Shown: in pieces, positions 42,903 through 49,475 of the stretch
Numbering within the stretch: position 1 is the stretch's first letter
How the letters are laid out: each line of letters starts with the position of its first letter
Assembly: GCF_041915215.1 (NCBI RefSeq)
Contig: NZ_JAYSBV010000006.1
Direction: 5' to 3' (one strand)
Source: Zoogloea sp021286885
GTDB lineage: Bacteria; Pseudomonadota; Gammaproteobacteria; Burkholderiales; Rhodocyclaceae
DNA length: 64,000 nucleotides
Translations under genes and position numbers: made by a program
Notes under the pieces: model-generated
Database searches by the model: none
What the model was told of the DNA's origin: nothing
Seen by the model: the letters and a program-made list of their open reading frames with translations, nothing else

Positions 42903-43292
42903 ATGAGCACACCGGAACAGGACGCCGCCCGCCCCACCGAAGCCCAGATCCAGGCCCTCGTGCACGGCTTTTATGGCCGTGCCCGGGAAGATGCGCTGCT
43001 TGGCCCCGTATTCGAGGCTGAAGTCGCCCACTGGGGTGAGCATCTGCGGGTGATCTGCGATTTCTGGTCCCGCACCCTGTGCGGCACCGAGCGCTACACG
43101 GGCAGCCCCTATCCGGTGCATGTGCGCCTGCCGGTGGAGCCCGCGCATTTTGCGCGCTGGCTCGAACTGTTCCAGGCTGCCGCCCGGGAGTTTCTCCCCG
43201 GGCCGGCCGCCGAGCAGGCCATGGCCAAGGCCGAACTGATGGCCCGCAGCTTCCAGGCCGGGATGTTCTTCACCCCGCGCAAGGATGGCTGA
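42903..43292 (+). CDS. Group III truncated haemoglobin
   Basis: This is a small heme protein possibly handling O2, NO or peroxide. The 129-residue product has LVHGFYGRAREDALLGPVF near the N-terminus (in two pieces), WGEHLRVICDFWSRTL and the proximal region HVRLPVEPAHFARWLELF. These patterns match group III (Ctb/trHb3) proteins, which lack the glycine motifs of groups I and II. Its position directly after tpx suggests a shared role in peroxide or nitrosative stress; that is inference. Confidence 0.88.
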   Translation: MSTPEQDAARPTEAQIQALVHGFYGRAREDALLGPVFEAEVAHWGEHLRVICDFWSRTLCGTERYTGSPYPVHVRLPVEPAHFARWLELFQAAAREFLPGPAAEQAMAKAELMARSFQAGMFFTPRKDG

Positions 43293-43319
43293 AGGCCACC
43301 GGCGCCAGGGCTGAAATCT

Positions 43320-43673
43320 TCAGCCCTGGCCCCAGCCCAGCCAAGCAATACCAATCAGGGCCGCCACCAGGCTCGCCACCAGCACGGCCCCCGCTGCCAC
43401 ATCCTTGGCAAAGCCGATTTCCGGATGCCGCTCCGGGTGCAGCCGGTCTGCCAGCGCCTCCAGGGCCGTGTTAAGCAGTTCGGCTACCAGTACCATTCCC
43501 GCCGCCATCAGGATCAGCGCCCACCACAGGGGCGTCGCCCCCCGGTAAGCCAGCACCCCGATCACCCCCGCCAGCACGCCCAGATGGGTGCGCAGACTGC
43601 GCTCCTGCCGCACGGCGCCCGCCAGCCCGCGCCAGGCGTGGCCCAGGCGCAACAGCAAACCCTGTCCCTTCAT
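43320..43673 (-). CDS. dgkA: Diacylglycerol kinase
   Basis: DgkA is a small inner-membrane kinase that recycles diacylglycerol to phosphatidic acid. The 117-residue product has three membrane helices and the signature ELLNTALEALADRL near 67-80 with the catalytic Glu/Asn, then the KDVAAGAVL segment. Length matches the family. ATG 43673 starts the usual amphipathic N-terminus; the open frame further upstream lacks similarity. Confidence 0.92.
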   Translation of the reverse strand: MKGQGLLLRLGHAWRGLAGAVRQERSLRTHLGVLAGVIGVLAYRGATPLWWALILMAAGMVLVAELLNTALEALADRLHPERHPEIGFAKDVAAGAVLVASLVAALIGIAWLGWGQG

Positions 43674-43776
43674 CGCTCGATTTTCCGGCCCAGTGGGCGG
43701 GCCTCGAAGTGAAAAATTCAGTGGAGTGAAGGCTGTATCAGGTAGTCTGGCAGGCTGTGTCCTGCCGAGTTGCCCC

Positions 43777-44019
43777 ATGTTCTCCACCCGCCATTGTTTT
43801 GCCCTTCTGGGTGTTGTGTGCGCCCTGCAAGCCTGCAGCCGCCCCGAGCCCCTCTCGGTGGCCGACATGGCCCGTTTTCGGGCTGAGCTGATCGCCTCCC
43901 GCCCCGAGTGCAAGACTTTCGCCGAGCAACTCGACCCGGCCCGCGTCAAAACCTTTGCTGAGGCCGATCAAATCTACCACGCCGCCAAGGCCCTTTCCTG
44001 CATCAAGCCTGATGTCTGA
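43777..44019 (+). CDS. Small hypothetical lipoprotein
   Basis: The 80-residue product has a short signal peptide ending in the lipobox LQAC with Cys near residue 20, then a polar domain with two further Cys (RPECKTF, LSCIKPD) about 35 residues apart that could form a disulfide. I do not recognise a family. It is followed by a terminator at 44068, which supports a real transcription unit. Confidence 0.65.
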   Translation: MFSTRHCFALLGVVCALQACSRPEPLSVADMARFRAELIASRPECKTFAEQLDPARVKTFAEADQIYHAAKALSCIKPDV

Positions 44020-44067
44020 GGCTGCAGGCGGCGCGTAAGCCCTTGCCCCCACGCCCACCAGACGCAG

Positions 44068-44098
44068 AAAAGCCAGCCCGGGAAGGCTGGCTTTTTTG
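44068..44098 (+). terminator. Intrinsic terminator after the small lipoprotein gene
   Basis: AGCCAGCC (44071-44078) and GGCTGGCT (44085-44092) pair around a CGGGAA loop, with AAAA before and TTTTTT after. It can act in both directions and also ends higBA transcription on the minus strand. Confidence 0.88.
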
Positions 44099-44144
44099 TG
44101 TGAGGGTGATGGGCGAGCTTGGATGTACGCCTTGAGCAGGATTT

Positions 44145-44438
44145 TTATGCCGTCATGGCTCGTTTGACGCTGACCATGGGGCGGTGTGCTTCGGCGTGCC
44201 ACAGATCATAGGCGAGCTGGCCTTTCAGCCAGGACTCTGCACTAGGGCCATCCAGCCAGGATTCAAGGCGTAGCGCCAGATCAATGCTGATACCCGCCTT
44301 GCCATTCAGCACCCTGGAGAGGGTGACGCGGTTGATCCCAAGTTCTGCCGCCGCCTGGGTGACGGACAGGCCGAGTGCAGGCAGCACGTCCTCCCGGAGC
44401 GTTTCGCCGGGATGGGGAGGGTTGTGCATCCTTGCCAT
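44145..44438 (-). CDS. higA: HigA family antitoxin
   Basis: This is the antitoxin of a type II addiction module; it neutralises HigB and represses its own promoter. The 97-residue product has the HigA opening MHNPPHPGETLREDVLPALGLS (split here at residue 16) and an HTH, TQAAAELGINRVTLSRVLNGK near 27-47. It follows the toxin gene by 11 bp, the toxin-first order typical of higBA. Confidence 0.93.
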   Translation of the reverse strand: MARMHNPPHPGETLREDVLPALGLSVTQAAAELGINRVTLSRVLNGKAGISIDLALRLESWLDGPSAESWLKGQLAYDLWHAEAHRPMVSVKRAMTA

Positions 44439-44449
44439 GTCGATTCTCC

Positions 44450-44728
44450 TTAGTGGTAGTCCTGGTAATCGACCAGGATGGCATCTTCGCCTTCAAATAC
44501 AAAAGTCATCCGCCAATTGCCATTAACGGTCACCGACCAGTGATCGGCCAGTTCGCCGCTCAGTGCATGCAGTCGCCAGCCTGGCATGTTCATGTCTTTG
44601 GGATCACGGGCGTCATTGAGTTGCCGTAACTGGCGTGCCAGCCTTCCTGCATGGTCGGGCCGTATCCCTGCCTTGCTGCCGGACTCGAAAAACAGCGCCA
44701 AGCCTTTGTGTTTGAAGTGCTTGATCAT
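44450..44728 (-). CDS. higB: HigB family toxin (RelE superfamily)
   Basis: HigB is a ribosome-dependent mRNA endonuclease. The 92-residue product starts MIKHFKHKGLALFFESG and contains ARQLRQLNDARDPKDM, PGWRLHALSGELADHWS and NGNWRMTFVFEG, all typical of the family. ATG 44728 is preferred; the upstream in-frame extension reads through the operator and promoter. The gene lies just outside the left direct repeat of the tRNA-Ile2 island. Confidence 0.92.
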   Translation of the reverse strand: MIKHFKHKGLALFFESGSKAGIRPDHAGRLARQLRQLNDARDPKDMNMPGWRLHALSGELADHWSVTVNGNWRMTFVFEGEDAILVDYQDYH

Positions 44729-44735
44729 TAGAAAA

Positions 44736-44764
44736 ATTGTAGCGTTTGGCGCTACAGGCCGCAA
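44736..44764 (-). promoter_or_regulatory. higBA promoter with overlapping operator
   Basis: On the minus strand TTGCGG (44759-44764), a 17-bp spacer and TACAAT (44736-44741) form a sigma-70 promoter just before higB. TGTAGCG (44738-44744) and CGCTACA (44750-44756) make a perfect 7-bp inverted repeat with a 5-bp spacer that overlaps the -10. This is an arrangement expected for HigA autorepression. Confidence 0.65.
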
Positions 44765-44794
44765 GGTCATGGAAGCCGCCCATGCGCGATTGAG
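44760..44794 (+). pseudogene. Remnant of a RelE-type toxin gene 3' end
   Basis: These 35 bp match 46124-46158, the 3' end of the toxin gene inside the island, with two mismatches. In the same frame they encode RKVMEAAHARL against RKAMETAHARL. No upstream part of the gene remains; the segment now overlaps the higBA promoter. It marks an old rearrangement or lost toxin-antitoxin pair at this locus. Confidence 0.5.
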
Positions 44795-44829
44795 CGGGCT
44801 GACCCAAGCGGATGCATGCCACCCAGTCC

Positions 44830-44935
44830 ATGGCGCTAAAAAGCAAAAAGGCCAACCCCGAAGGATTGGCCTAAGTGCTTGATGTTGCTGGTGGGCCCAG
44901 CAGGACTTGAACCCGCGACCAAGCGATTATGAGTC
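44830..44935. repeat. Left 106-bp direct repeat (attachment site copy)
   Basis: This stretch is identical to 47271-47376. It contains the tRNA terminator hairpin (44845-44871, minus strand) and the 3' 47 nt of tRNA-Ile2 (44889-44935). Such repeats arise when a tyrosine recombinase integrates into the 3' half of a tRNA gene. Confidence 0.9.
44889..44935 (-). pseudogene. tRNA-Ile2(CAU) 3' fragment left by integration
   Basis: The sequence equals the last 47 nt of the intact tRNA at 47330-47406, from the anticodon loop to CCA, and then diverges abruptly at 44936. It lacks the acceptor 5' strand and D arm, so it is not a functional tRNA. It marks the chromosomal end of the integrated element. 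Confidence 0.88.
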
Positions 44936-44970
44936 TGGTGGTATGCGTGTTTTCCGGCGTTGATAGGGAT

Positions 44971-44999
44971 GCATGAAAAATTTTAACCGCATGAAAAAT
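44971..44999. repeat. Two 11-bp direct repeats near the attachment site
   Basis: GCATGAAAAAT occurs at 44971-44981 and 44989-44999, 18 bp apart, between the left attachment copy and the integrase start. The position suits arm-type integrase or excisionase sites. This is inference from position only. Confidence 0.35.
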
Positions 45000-45112
45000 A
45001 TGAGATTTTTGTTTTTTGGGCATTGGTTGATGTTGATGGGTGTTGTTAGAATGGGGAGCAATGAGGCTGCAATGGAAACGTCTGTGGCTCCCGACACCCA
45101 GGAGCAACGACC

Positions 45113-45824
45113 ATGGCCCGCGAAACCGAACGCATCCGCCTGACCCTTGACCGCATCCGCAGGCTGCCATCCCCGGCAGGTTCTCAGGCGGTTTATGTGT
45201 TCGACGATGACCCCAAGCAGCTCTGTGTTCGTGTGACACTGGCTGGAGTAAAGTCCTTCGTCTTTGCCGGCAAGCTCAACAAGGCGCCGCTCCGCGTCAC
45301 CATCGGCGATGTGAAGGTTTGGGCTTTGGACGATGCCCGTGCCGAGGCCCGGCGTCTGCAAGGCTTGATTGACCAGGGGATAGACCCCCGCCAGGAGAAA
45401 GCAGACAAGCGCGCCGCCATCGAGGCCGAGCGGGAAGGGTTTGCACGGCAAGCGGTGACTGTTGGCTTCCCTGCCGCGCCGCAATGAGTGGGTGTTCTCA
45501 AGCCCGGCATCATCGGATGGCCGGATTGTGGAAGTCCTGAAGCCCCTGCGCAAAGCGATGAAGGCCGCAGGCCTGCCGCTGTTTTCGCTGCATGACCTGC
45601 GCCGCAGCTTCGGCACTCTGGCGGAGTGGTGTGAGGTGCCCGTGGGCGTGGTGGCTCAGATTCAGGGGCACAAGCCGTCAGCCCTGGCGGAAAAGCACTA
45701 CCGCCGCCGCCCGCTGGATCTGCTGACCCTGTGGCACGTCAAGATTGAGAGCTGGATGCTTGAACAGGCCGGCATCGAGCAACCGGGCGAAGGGCAGGTA
45801 TCGGGGCTGCGTGTGGTAGGCTAA
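45113..45824 (+). pseudogene. int: Tyrosine-type site-specific integrase, internally deleted and frameshifted
   Basis: The first part (45113-45487) encodes the N-terminal arm-binding domain (DUF4102-like: LCVRVTLAGVKSFVFAGKLN, RVTIGDVKVW, DQGIDPRQEK). The second part (from about 45462, another frame) encodes the catalytic C-terminus with HDLRRSFGT, GHKPS and the Tyr in AEKHYRRR. About 200 residues, including the core-binding domain and first catalytic Arg, are missing between them. The junction is near 45460 where the frame shifts. It cannot make an active recombinase, so the element is fixed unless helped in trans. Confidence 0.85.
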
Positions 45825-45850
45825 CGGGTATAGCAGAAATGAGATATTCT

Positions 45851-46177
45851 ATGCCTTGGACCGTCACCCTCATTCCTGAGGCTGAAGCCGAGCTGCTGGC
45901 GATGCCGGCAGATATACAGGCCCGCTTCCTGCACATTGCCGAGCTTCTGGAAACGTTCGGCCCGCATCAGGTTGGAATGCCGCATGTGCGTCCGCTTGAA
46001 GGAAAACTGTGGGAAATGCGCATGACTGGCCGGGACGGAATTTCCCGGGCGATCTATGTGGCCCGCACCGGGCAGCGTTTGGCCGTCCTGCATGTTTTCA
46101 TCAAGAAGACCCAGAAGACCCCGCGCAAGGCCATGGAAACCGCCCATGCGCGATTGAGGAGCCTAGACCATGACTGA
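45851..46177 (+). CDS. RelE/HigB-type toxin of a type II toxin-antitoxin pair
   Basis: The 108-residue product is a RelE-superfamily mRNA interferase of the phage Gp49-like group. It has LIPEAEAELLAMPADIQARF near 7-26, RPLEGKLWEMRMTGRDG near 53-69, YVARTGQRLAVLHVF and the KKTQKTPRKAMETA tail. An ATG at 45839 would add four residues. The stop overlaps the antitoxin gene by 8 bp, so the pair is translationally coupled. It lies inside the degraded island and appears intact. Confidence 0.88.
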   Translation: MPWTVTLIPEAEAELLAMPADIQARFLHIAELLETFGPHQVGMPHVRPLEGKLWEMRMTGRDGISRAIYVARTGQRLAVLHVFIKKTQKTPRKAMETAHARLRSLDHD

Positions 46178-46451
46178 CCTTGCCACCCTGAAAGCCCGCA
46201 TCCTGGCGAACCCGGAAGCCCGTGCCGCGTACGAGGCGCAAACCCCTGAATTTGATCTTGCCCGGGAGCTGATCGCAGCCCGCAACCGTGCCGGGCTGAC
46301 CCAGGCTGAACTGGCCGAGCGGATGCATACCACCCAATCGACCATTGCACGCCTGGAGAGTGGCCGTACCCTGCCAAGCATGCGCACCCTGGCCCGCTTT
46401 GCCGAGGCGACCGGAAGCCGCGCCGTGGTGCGCCTGGAGCGCACGGCCTGA
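46170..46451 (+). CDS. Xre-family antitoxin
   Basis: The 93-residue product has an Xre-type HTH (GLTQAELAERMHTTQSTIARLESG split near residues 43-66), with an N-terminal segment likely to contact the toxin. It follows the RelE-type toxin with an 8-bp overlap, the toxin-first order. It is the probable antitoxin and autorepressor. Confidence 0.88.
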   Translation: MTDLATLKARILANPEARAAYEAQTPEFDLARELIAARNRAGLTQAELAERMHTTQSTIARLESGRTLPSMRTLARFAEATGSRAVVRLERTA

Positions 46452-46606
46452 CTGAGCCGCCGCCACGTGCATAACCCACCCGGGAGAGTGCCGATCGACC
46501 GGGATGGCGCCCAAAAGCGCCCTGGCTGACATTCGCAAGATGCTGGTCGAACTTCATGGAGAAGGGGGGGCTCAGTTTTGAGCATGCCCACACCACCCCC
46601 CAGAAC
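46452..46606. other. Short region between the toxin-antitoxin pair and the IS remnant
   Basis: A 25-codon frame (46504-46581, MAPKSALADIRKML at its start) ends in EGGAQF. It has no Shine-Dalgarno site and I do not recognise it. It could be the tail of a gene cut by an earlier insertion. Nothing else is evident. Confidence 0.25.
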
Positions 46607-46676
46607 TGAGCTGCTCCCCGAATTTCGTCTTCCAACGTAGTCGTCGTACGATCGACAGCACGAGAGGAAGAACGAC

Positions 46677-46985
46677 ATGAAACGCATCCCGAAGCAGGAA
46701 TACACGGCCGAGTTCAAGGAGCAGGCCGTCAAGCGCGCCGACGAGGTTGGCAGCATCGCCCGTGTCGCCGAGGAACTGGGGCTGGTCGAGCAGACACTGC
46801 GCAACTGGGTGAAAGCGGCGAAGGCGGGCAAGCTCAATCCGGCCGGTGCCAGGCAGATCACTGCCGAGCAGATGGAGTTGTCCCGGTTGCGCGCCCAGGT
46901 GGCCCGGCTCGAGATGGAGCTGGTCGAGATGGAGCTGGAAATCACAAAAAAAGCGGCGGCATATTTCGCGAAGGAGCTGCTGTGA
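46677..46985 (+). CDS. IS3-family transposase OrfA
   Basis: The 102-residue product is the HTH and leucine-zipper protein of IS3 elements. It has YTAEFKEQAVKRADEVGSIA (near 9-28) with an HTH VAEELGLVEQTLRNWVK, and a heptad coiled coil in the second half (LSRLRAQVARLEMELVEMEL). It overlaps orfB by 4 bp (GTGA), with A-rich slippery sequence AAAAAA at 46945-46950 that could allow the usual -1 frameshift. The partner orfB is truncated. Confidence 0.88.
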   Translation: MKRIPKQEYTAEFKEQAVKRADEVGSIARVAEELGLVEQTLRNWVKAAKAGKLNPAGARQITAEQMELSRLRAQVARLEMELVEMELEITKKAAAYFAKELL

Positions 46986-47241
46986 AATATGCCTGGATCG
47001 ACACGCAGCGCAGCGCCTTCCCGTTGCCCGTCCTGTGCGACGCCCTGTCGGTGAGCCAGAGCGGTTTTCGGGCCTGGCAAGCGGGCGGTACCCAGGAGCG
47101 GAAGCGACTCACCGACGGGCAGGCCCTGGTGCTGATCCGCACGATCCACCAGGAGGTCCGGCAGGCCTACGGCGCCCGGCGCATTCATGCCGAGTTGCGT
47201 GGGCGTGGCTACCGGATCGGCTTGCCACGCATTGACCGGTT
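46982..47241 (+). pseudogene. IS3-family transposase OrfB, 3' truncated
   Basis: About 87 residues of the OrfB N-terminus remain: KYAWIDTQRSAFPLPVLCDALSVSQSGFRAW in pieces, then GARRIHAELRGRGYRIGLPRIDRL. The integrase core with the DDE triad is absent. The frame runs on through the right direct repeat to 47323 as non-homologous sequence. Confidence 0.82.
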
Positions 47242-47270
47242 GGAAGGCGGAAAACGTGTGGCACCTCACA

Positions 47271-47376
47271 ATGGCGCTAAAAAGCAAAAAGGCCAACCCC
47301 GAAGGATTGGCCTAAGTGCTTGATGTTGCTGGTGGGCCCAGCAGGACTTGAACCCGCGACCAAGCGATTATGAGTC
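47271..47376. repeat. Right 106-bp direct repeat (attachment site copy)
   Basis: This copy is identical to 44830-44935. It contains the tRNA terminator and the 3' part of the intact tRNA-Ile2 gene, up to the anticodon loop where identity ends. Confidence 0.9.
47286..47312 (-). terminator. Terminator of the tRNA-Ile2 gene
   Basis: On the minus strand GGCCAATCC, TTCG loop, GGGTTGGCC and TTTTT form a 9-bp stem with one T-G pair and a U-tract, 17 bp after the CCA end of the tRNA. Confidence 0.85.
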
Positions 47377-47406
47377 GCCTGCTCTAACCGACTGAGCTAT
47401 GGGCCC
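47330..47406 (-). tRNA. ileX: tRNA-Ile2 (anticodon CAU, lysidine type)
   Basis: This is a 77-nt cloverleaf with CCA encoded. The 7-bp acceptor is GGGCCCA/TGGGCCC, the anticodon stem GGCGA/TCGCT holds loop CTCATAA, and the T-loop is TTCAAGT. The anticodon arm matches E. coli tRNA-Ile2 rather than elongator or initiator tRNA-Met, so the CAU anticodon should be modified to lysidine-AU to read AUA. The 3' half coincides with the right direct repeat. It lies 56 bp downstream of rpoD. Confidence 0.93.
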
Positions 47407-47416
47407 GAAAAACGGG

Positions 47417-47454
47417 AAAAGCGCCGCCGGTGGCTTAAAACCGGCGGGATGCGC
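47417..47454 (-). terminator. Terminator after rpoD
   Basis: On the minus strand GCGC..CGCCGGT and ACCGGCG..GCGC form a bulged stem of about eleven pairs, followed by TTTTCCCGTTTTT. It separates rpoD from the tRNA gene. Confidence 0.7.
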
Positions 47455-47462
47455 ATTATGCC

Positions 47463-49424
47463 TTATGCTTCGTTGTCAAGGAAGCTGCGCAGGCGCTCGG
47501 AGCGGCTGGGGTGGCGCAGCTTGCGCAGGGCCTTGGCTTCGATCTGGCGGATGCGTTCGCGGGTCACGTCGAATTGCTTGCCGACTTCTTCCAGGGTGTG
47601 GTCGGTGTTCATCTCGATGCCAAAGCGCATGCGCAGCACCTTGGCTTCCCTCGGGGTGAGGGAGTCCAGCACTTCCTTGGTGGCGTCGCGCAGGCTGGAG
47701 TACAGGGCTGCGTCGGCCGGGGCCATGGTGGCGTTGTCTTCGATGAAGTCGCCCAGGTGGGAGTCGTCGTCGTCACCGATGGGGGTTTCCATGGAGATGG
47801 GTTCCTTGGAGATCTTGAGGATCTTGCGGATCTTCTCCTCGGGCATGTCCATCTTTTCGGCCAGGGTGGCGGGATCGGGCTCGTTGCCGGTTTCCTGCAG
47901 AATCTGGCGGCTGATCCGGTTCATCTTGTTGATGGTTTCGATCATGTGCACCGGAATCCGGATGGTCCGGGCCTGGTCGGCGATGGAGCGGGTGATGGCC
48001 TGCCGGATCCACCAGGTGGCGTAGGTGGAGAACTTGTAGCCCCGACGGTATTCGAACTTATCCACCGCCTTCATCAGGCCGATGTTGCCTTCCTGGATCA
48101 GATCCAGGAACTGCAGACCCCGGTTGGTGTACTTCTTGGCGATGGAGATCACCAGACGCAGGTTGGCTTCGGTCATCTCGCGCTTGGCGCGGCGGGCCTT
48201 GGCTTCGCCGGTGGACATCTGCTTGTTGATGTCCTTCAGATCCTTGAGGGGGATGCCGATGCGGTCTTGCAGGGCGATCAGCTTCTGCTGTTCTTCGAGC
48301 ACGGCGGGCTGCATGCGCATCAGCACGGCGGCATTGTTGGGGCCGGCGGAGATTTCAGCCTTGAGCCAGTCCAGGTTTACTTCGTTACCCGGGAAGCTCT
48401 TGATGAAGTGGGTGCGGGGCATGCCGGCCTTGTCGACGCACAGGTTCAGGATCTTGCGTTCGTGGGTGCGGGCCTGGTCCACCATGTGGCGCACCGCGTC
48501 GCAAAGGCGTTCGGTGGTGCGGGCGGTGAAGCGGACGTTGAGCAGCTCGTTGGAGATCTGCTCTTGCAGCTTCAGGTACTCGGCATCCTGGGGGCCTTGG
48601 GCGGCCAGGGCTGCCACCATGCCTTCGTACAGGCCGCGCAGCACTTCAAAGCGCTCCAGCGCATCGGCCTTCAGCTTGATGAGGGAGGCCGACTGGGCGC
48701 CACCGGCGCCGCCGCCGTCTTCGTCCTCTTCTTCATCTTCGCCGTCTTCCACGTCCAGCTCATCGTCGGCCAGTTCTTCGGCGATTTCTTCGACCGCGTT
48801 GGGGTCGATGAGGCCGTCGATGAGTTCGTCGATGCGCATCTCGTCGCGCTTGATCTTGTCAGCGGCTTCGAGAATCTCGGCGATGGTGGAGGGGCAGGCG
48901 GAAATGGCCTGGATCATGTGCTTCAGGCCTTCCTCGATCCGCTTGGCGATTTCGATTTCGCCTTCGCGGGTGAGGAGTTCCACGGTGCCCATCTCGCGCA
49001 TGTACATGCGGACGGGGTCGGTGGTACGGCCAAATTCGGAGTCGACGGCGGACAGGGTCTGCTCGGCTTCGGCTTCGGCCTGTTCGTCGTCCACCACGGT
49101 GGGGGCGACTTCGGACATGAGCAGGTCTTCGGCAGCCGGAGCCACGTCGAACACCTGGATACCCATGTCGTTGAAGGTGGTGATGATGGACTCGATCTGC
49201 TCGGCGTCCACCAGATCATCCGGCAGGTGATCGTTGATTTCGGCGTAGGTCAGGTAGCCGCGTTCCTTGCCCAGGGCAATCAGCGACTTGAGCCGGGTGC
49301 GGCGAACTTCTGCTTCTTCAGCGGAAGGTGCCTCGGCGATCATCGGGGCAAGTTTGTCCTTGACCTTAGCCACGCGCGGCTTGGCGGGAGTTTTGCGCGG
49401 TTGTTTGGTCTTGTCCGTGGTCAT
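47463..49424 (-). CDS. rpoD: RNA polymerase primary sigma factor RpoD
   Basis: This is the housekeeping sigma-70. The 653-residue product has region 1.1, an acidic non-conserved insert (DVEDGEDEEEDEDG near 225-238) and regions 2-4. Region 2 includes NLRLVISIAKKYTNRGLQFL and DKFEYRRGYKFSTYATWWIR in adjacent pieces (about 420-475). Region 4 includes VTRERIRQIEAKALRKLR near the end. It is the last gene of the rpsU-yqeY-dnaG-rpoD operon. Confidence 0.97.
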   Translation of the reverse strand: MTTDKTKQPRKTPAKPRVAKVKDKLAPMIAEAPSAEEAEVRRTRLKSLIALGKERGYLTYAEINDHLPDDLVDAEQIESIITTFNDMGIQVFDVAPAAEDLLMSEVAPTVVDDEQAEAEAEQTLSAVDSEFGRTTDPVRMYMREMGTVELLTREGEIEIAKRIEEGLKHMIQAISACPSTIAEILEAADKIKRDEMRIDELIDGLIDPNAVEEIAEELADDELDVEDGEDEEEDEDGGGAGGAQSASLIKLKADALERFEVLRGLYEGMVAALAAQGPQDAEYLKLQEQISNELLNVRFTARTTERLCDAVRHMVDQARTHERKILNLCVDKAGMPRTHFIKSFPGNEVNLDWLKAEISAGPNNAAVLMRMQPAVLEEQQKLIALQDRIGIPLKDLKDINKQMSTGEAKARRAKREMTEANLRLVISIAKKYTNRGLQFLDLIQEGNIGLMKAVDKFEYRRGYKFSTYATWWIRQAITRSIADQARTIRIPVHMIETINKMNRISRQILQETGNEPDPATLAEKMDMPEEKIRKILKISKEPISMETPIGDDDDSHLGDFIEDNATMAPADAALYSSLRDATKEVLDSLTPREAKVLRMRFGIEMNTDHTLEEVGKQFDVTRERIRQIEAKALRKLRHPSRSERLRSFLDNEA

Positions 49425-49475
49425 GACTGTCCTCGATTCTCTCGGCGGGCGAATTTCGCGAAACCGAAAATTATA

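Larger units (their letters stand above)
46607..47241 (+). mobile_element. IS3-family insertion sequence remnant
   Basis: The left end probably starts at TGAGCTGCTCCCCG (46607-46620), which has the TGA..CC pattern of IS3-family ends. It is followed by intact orfA and the first part of orfB. Similarity stops near 47241 within orfB; the rest of orfB, including the DDE catalytic domain, and the right inverted repeat are missing. The element is therefore immobile. Confidence 0.75.
44936..47270. mobile_element. Degraded integrative element at tRNA-Ile2
   Basis: About 2.3 kb lie between the two 106-bp repeats. The contents are a broken tyrosine integrase reading inward from the left repeat, a RelE/Xre toxin-antitoxin pair and an IS3-family remnant whose right end is lost close to the right repeat. 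The remaining cargo suggests a larger island reduced by deletions, with the toxin-antitoxin pair retained. Confidence 0.8.

Noticed and set aside
44889..44935. A second functional tRNA
   Set aside because: Only the 3' 47 nt are present; the D arm and 5' acceptor strand are missing.
46163..47296. 377-residue minus-strand frame across the toxin-antitoxin and IS genes
   Set aside because: It runs antisense to four plus-strand genes with clear motifs and begins inside the direct repeat; no domain is seen.
47330..47406. tRNA-Met(CAU)
   Set aside because: The anticodon arm matches E. coli tRNA-Ile2, and it lacks initiator features such as the three G-C pairs in the anticodon stem.
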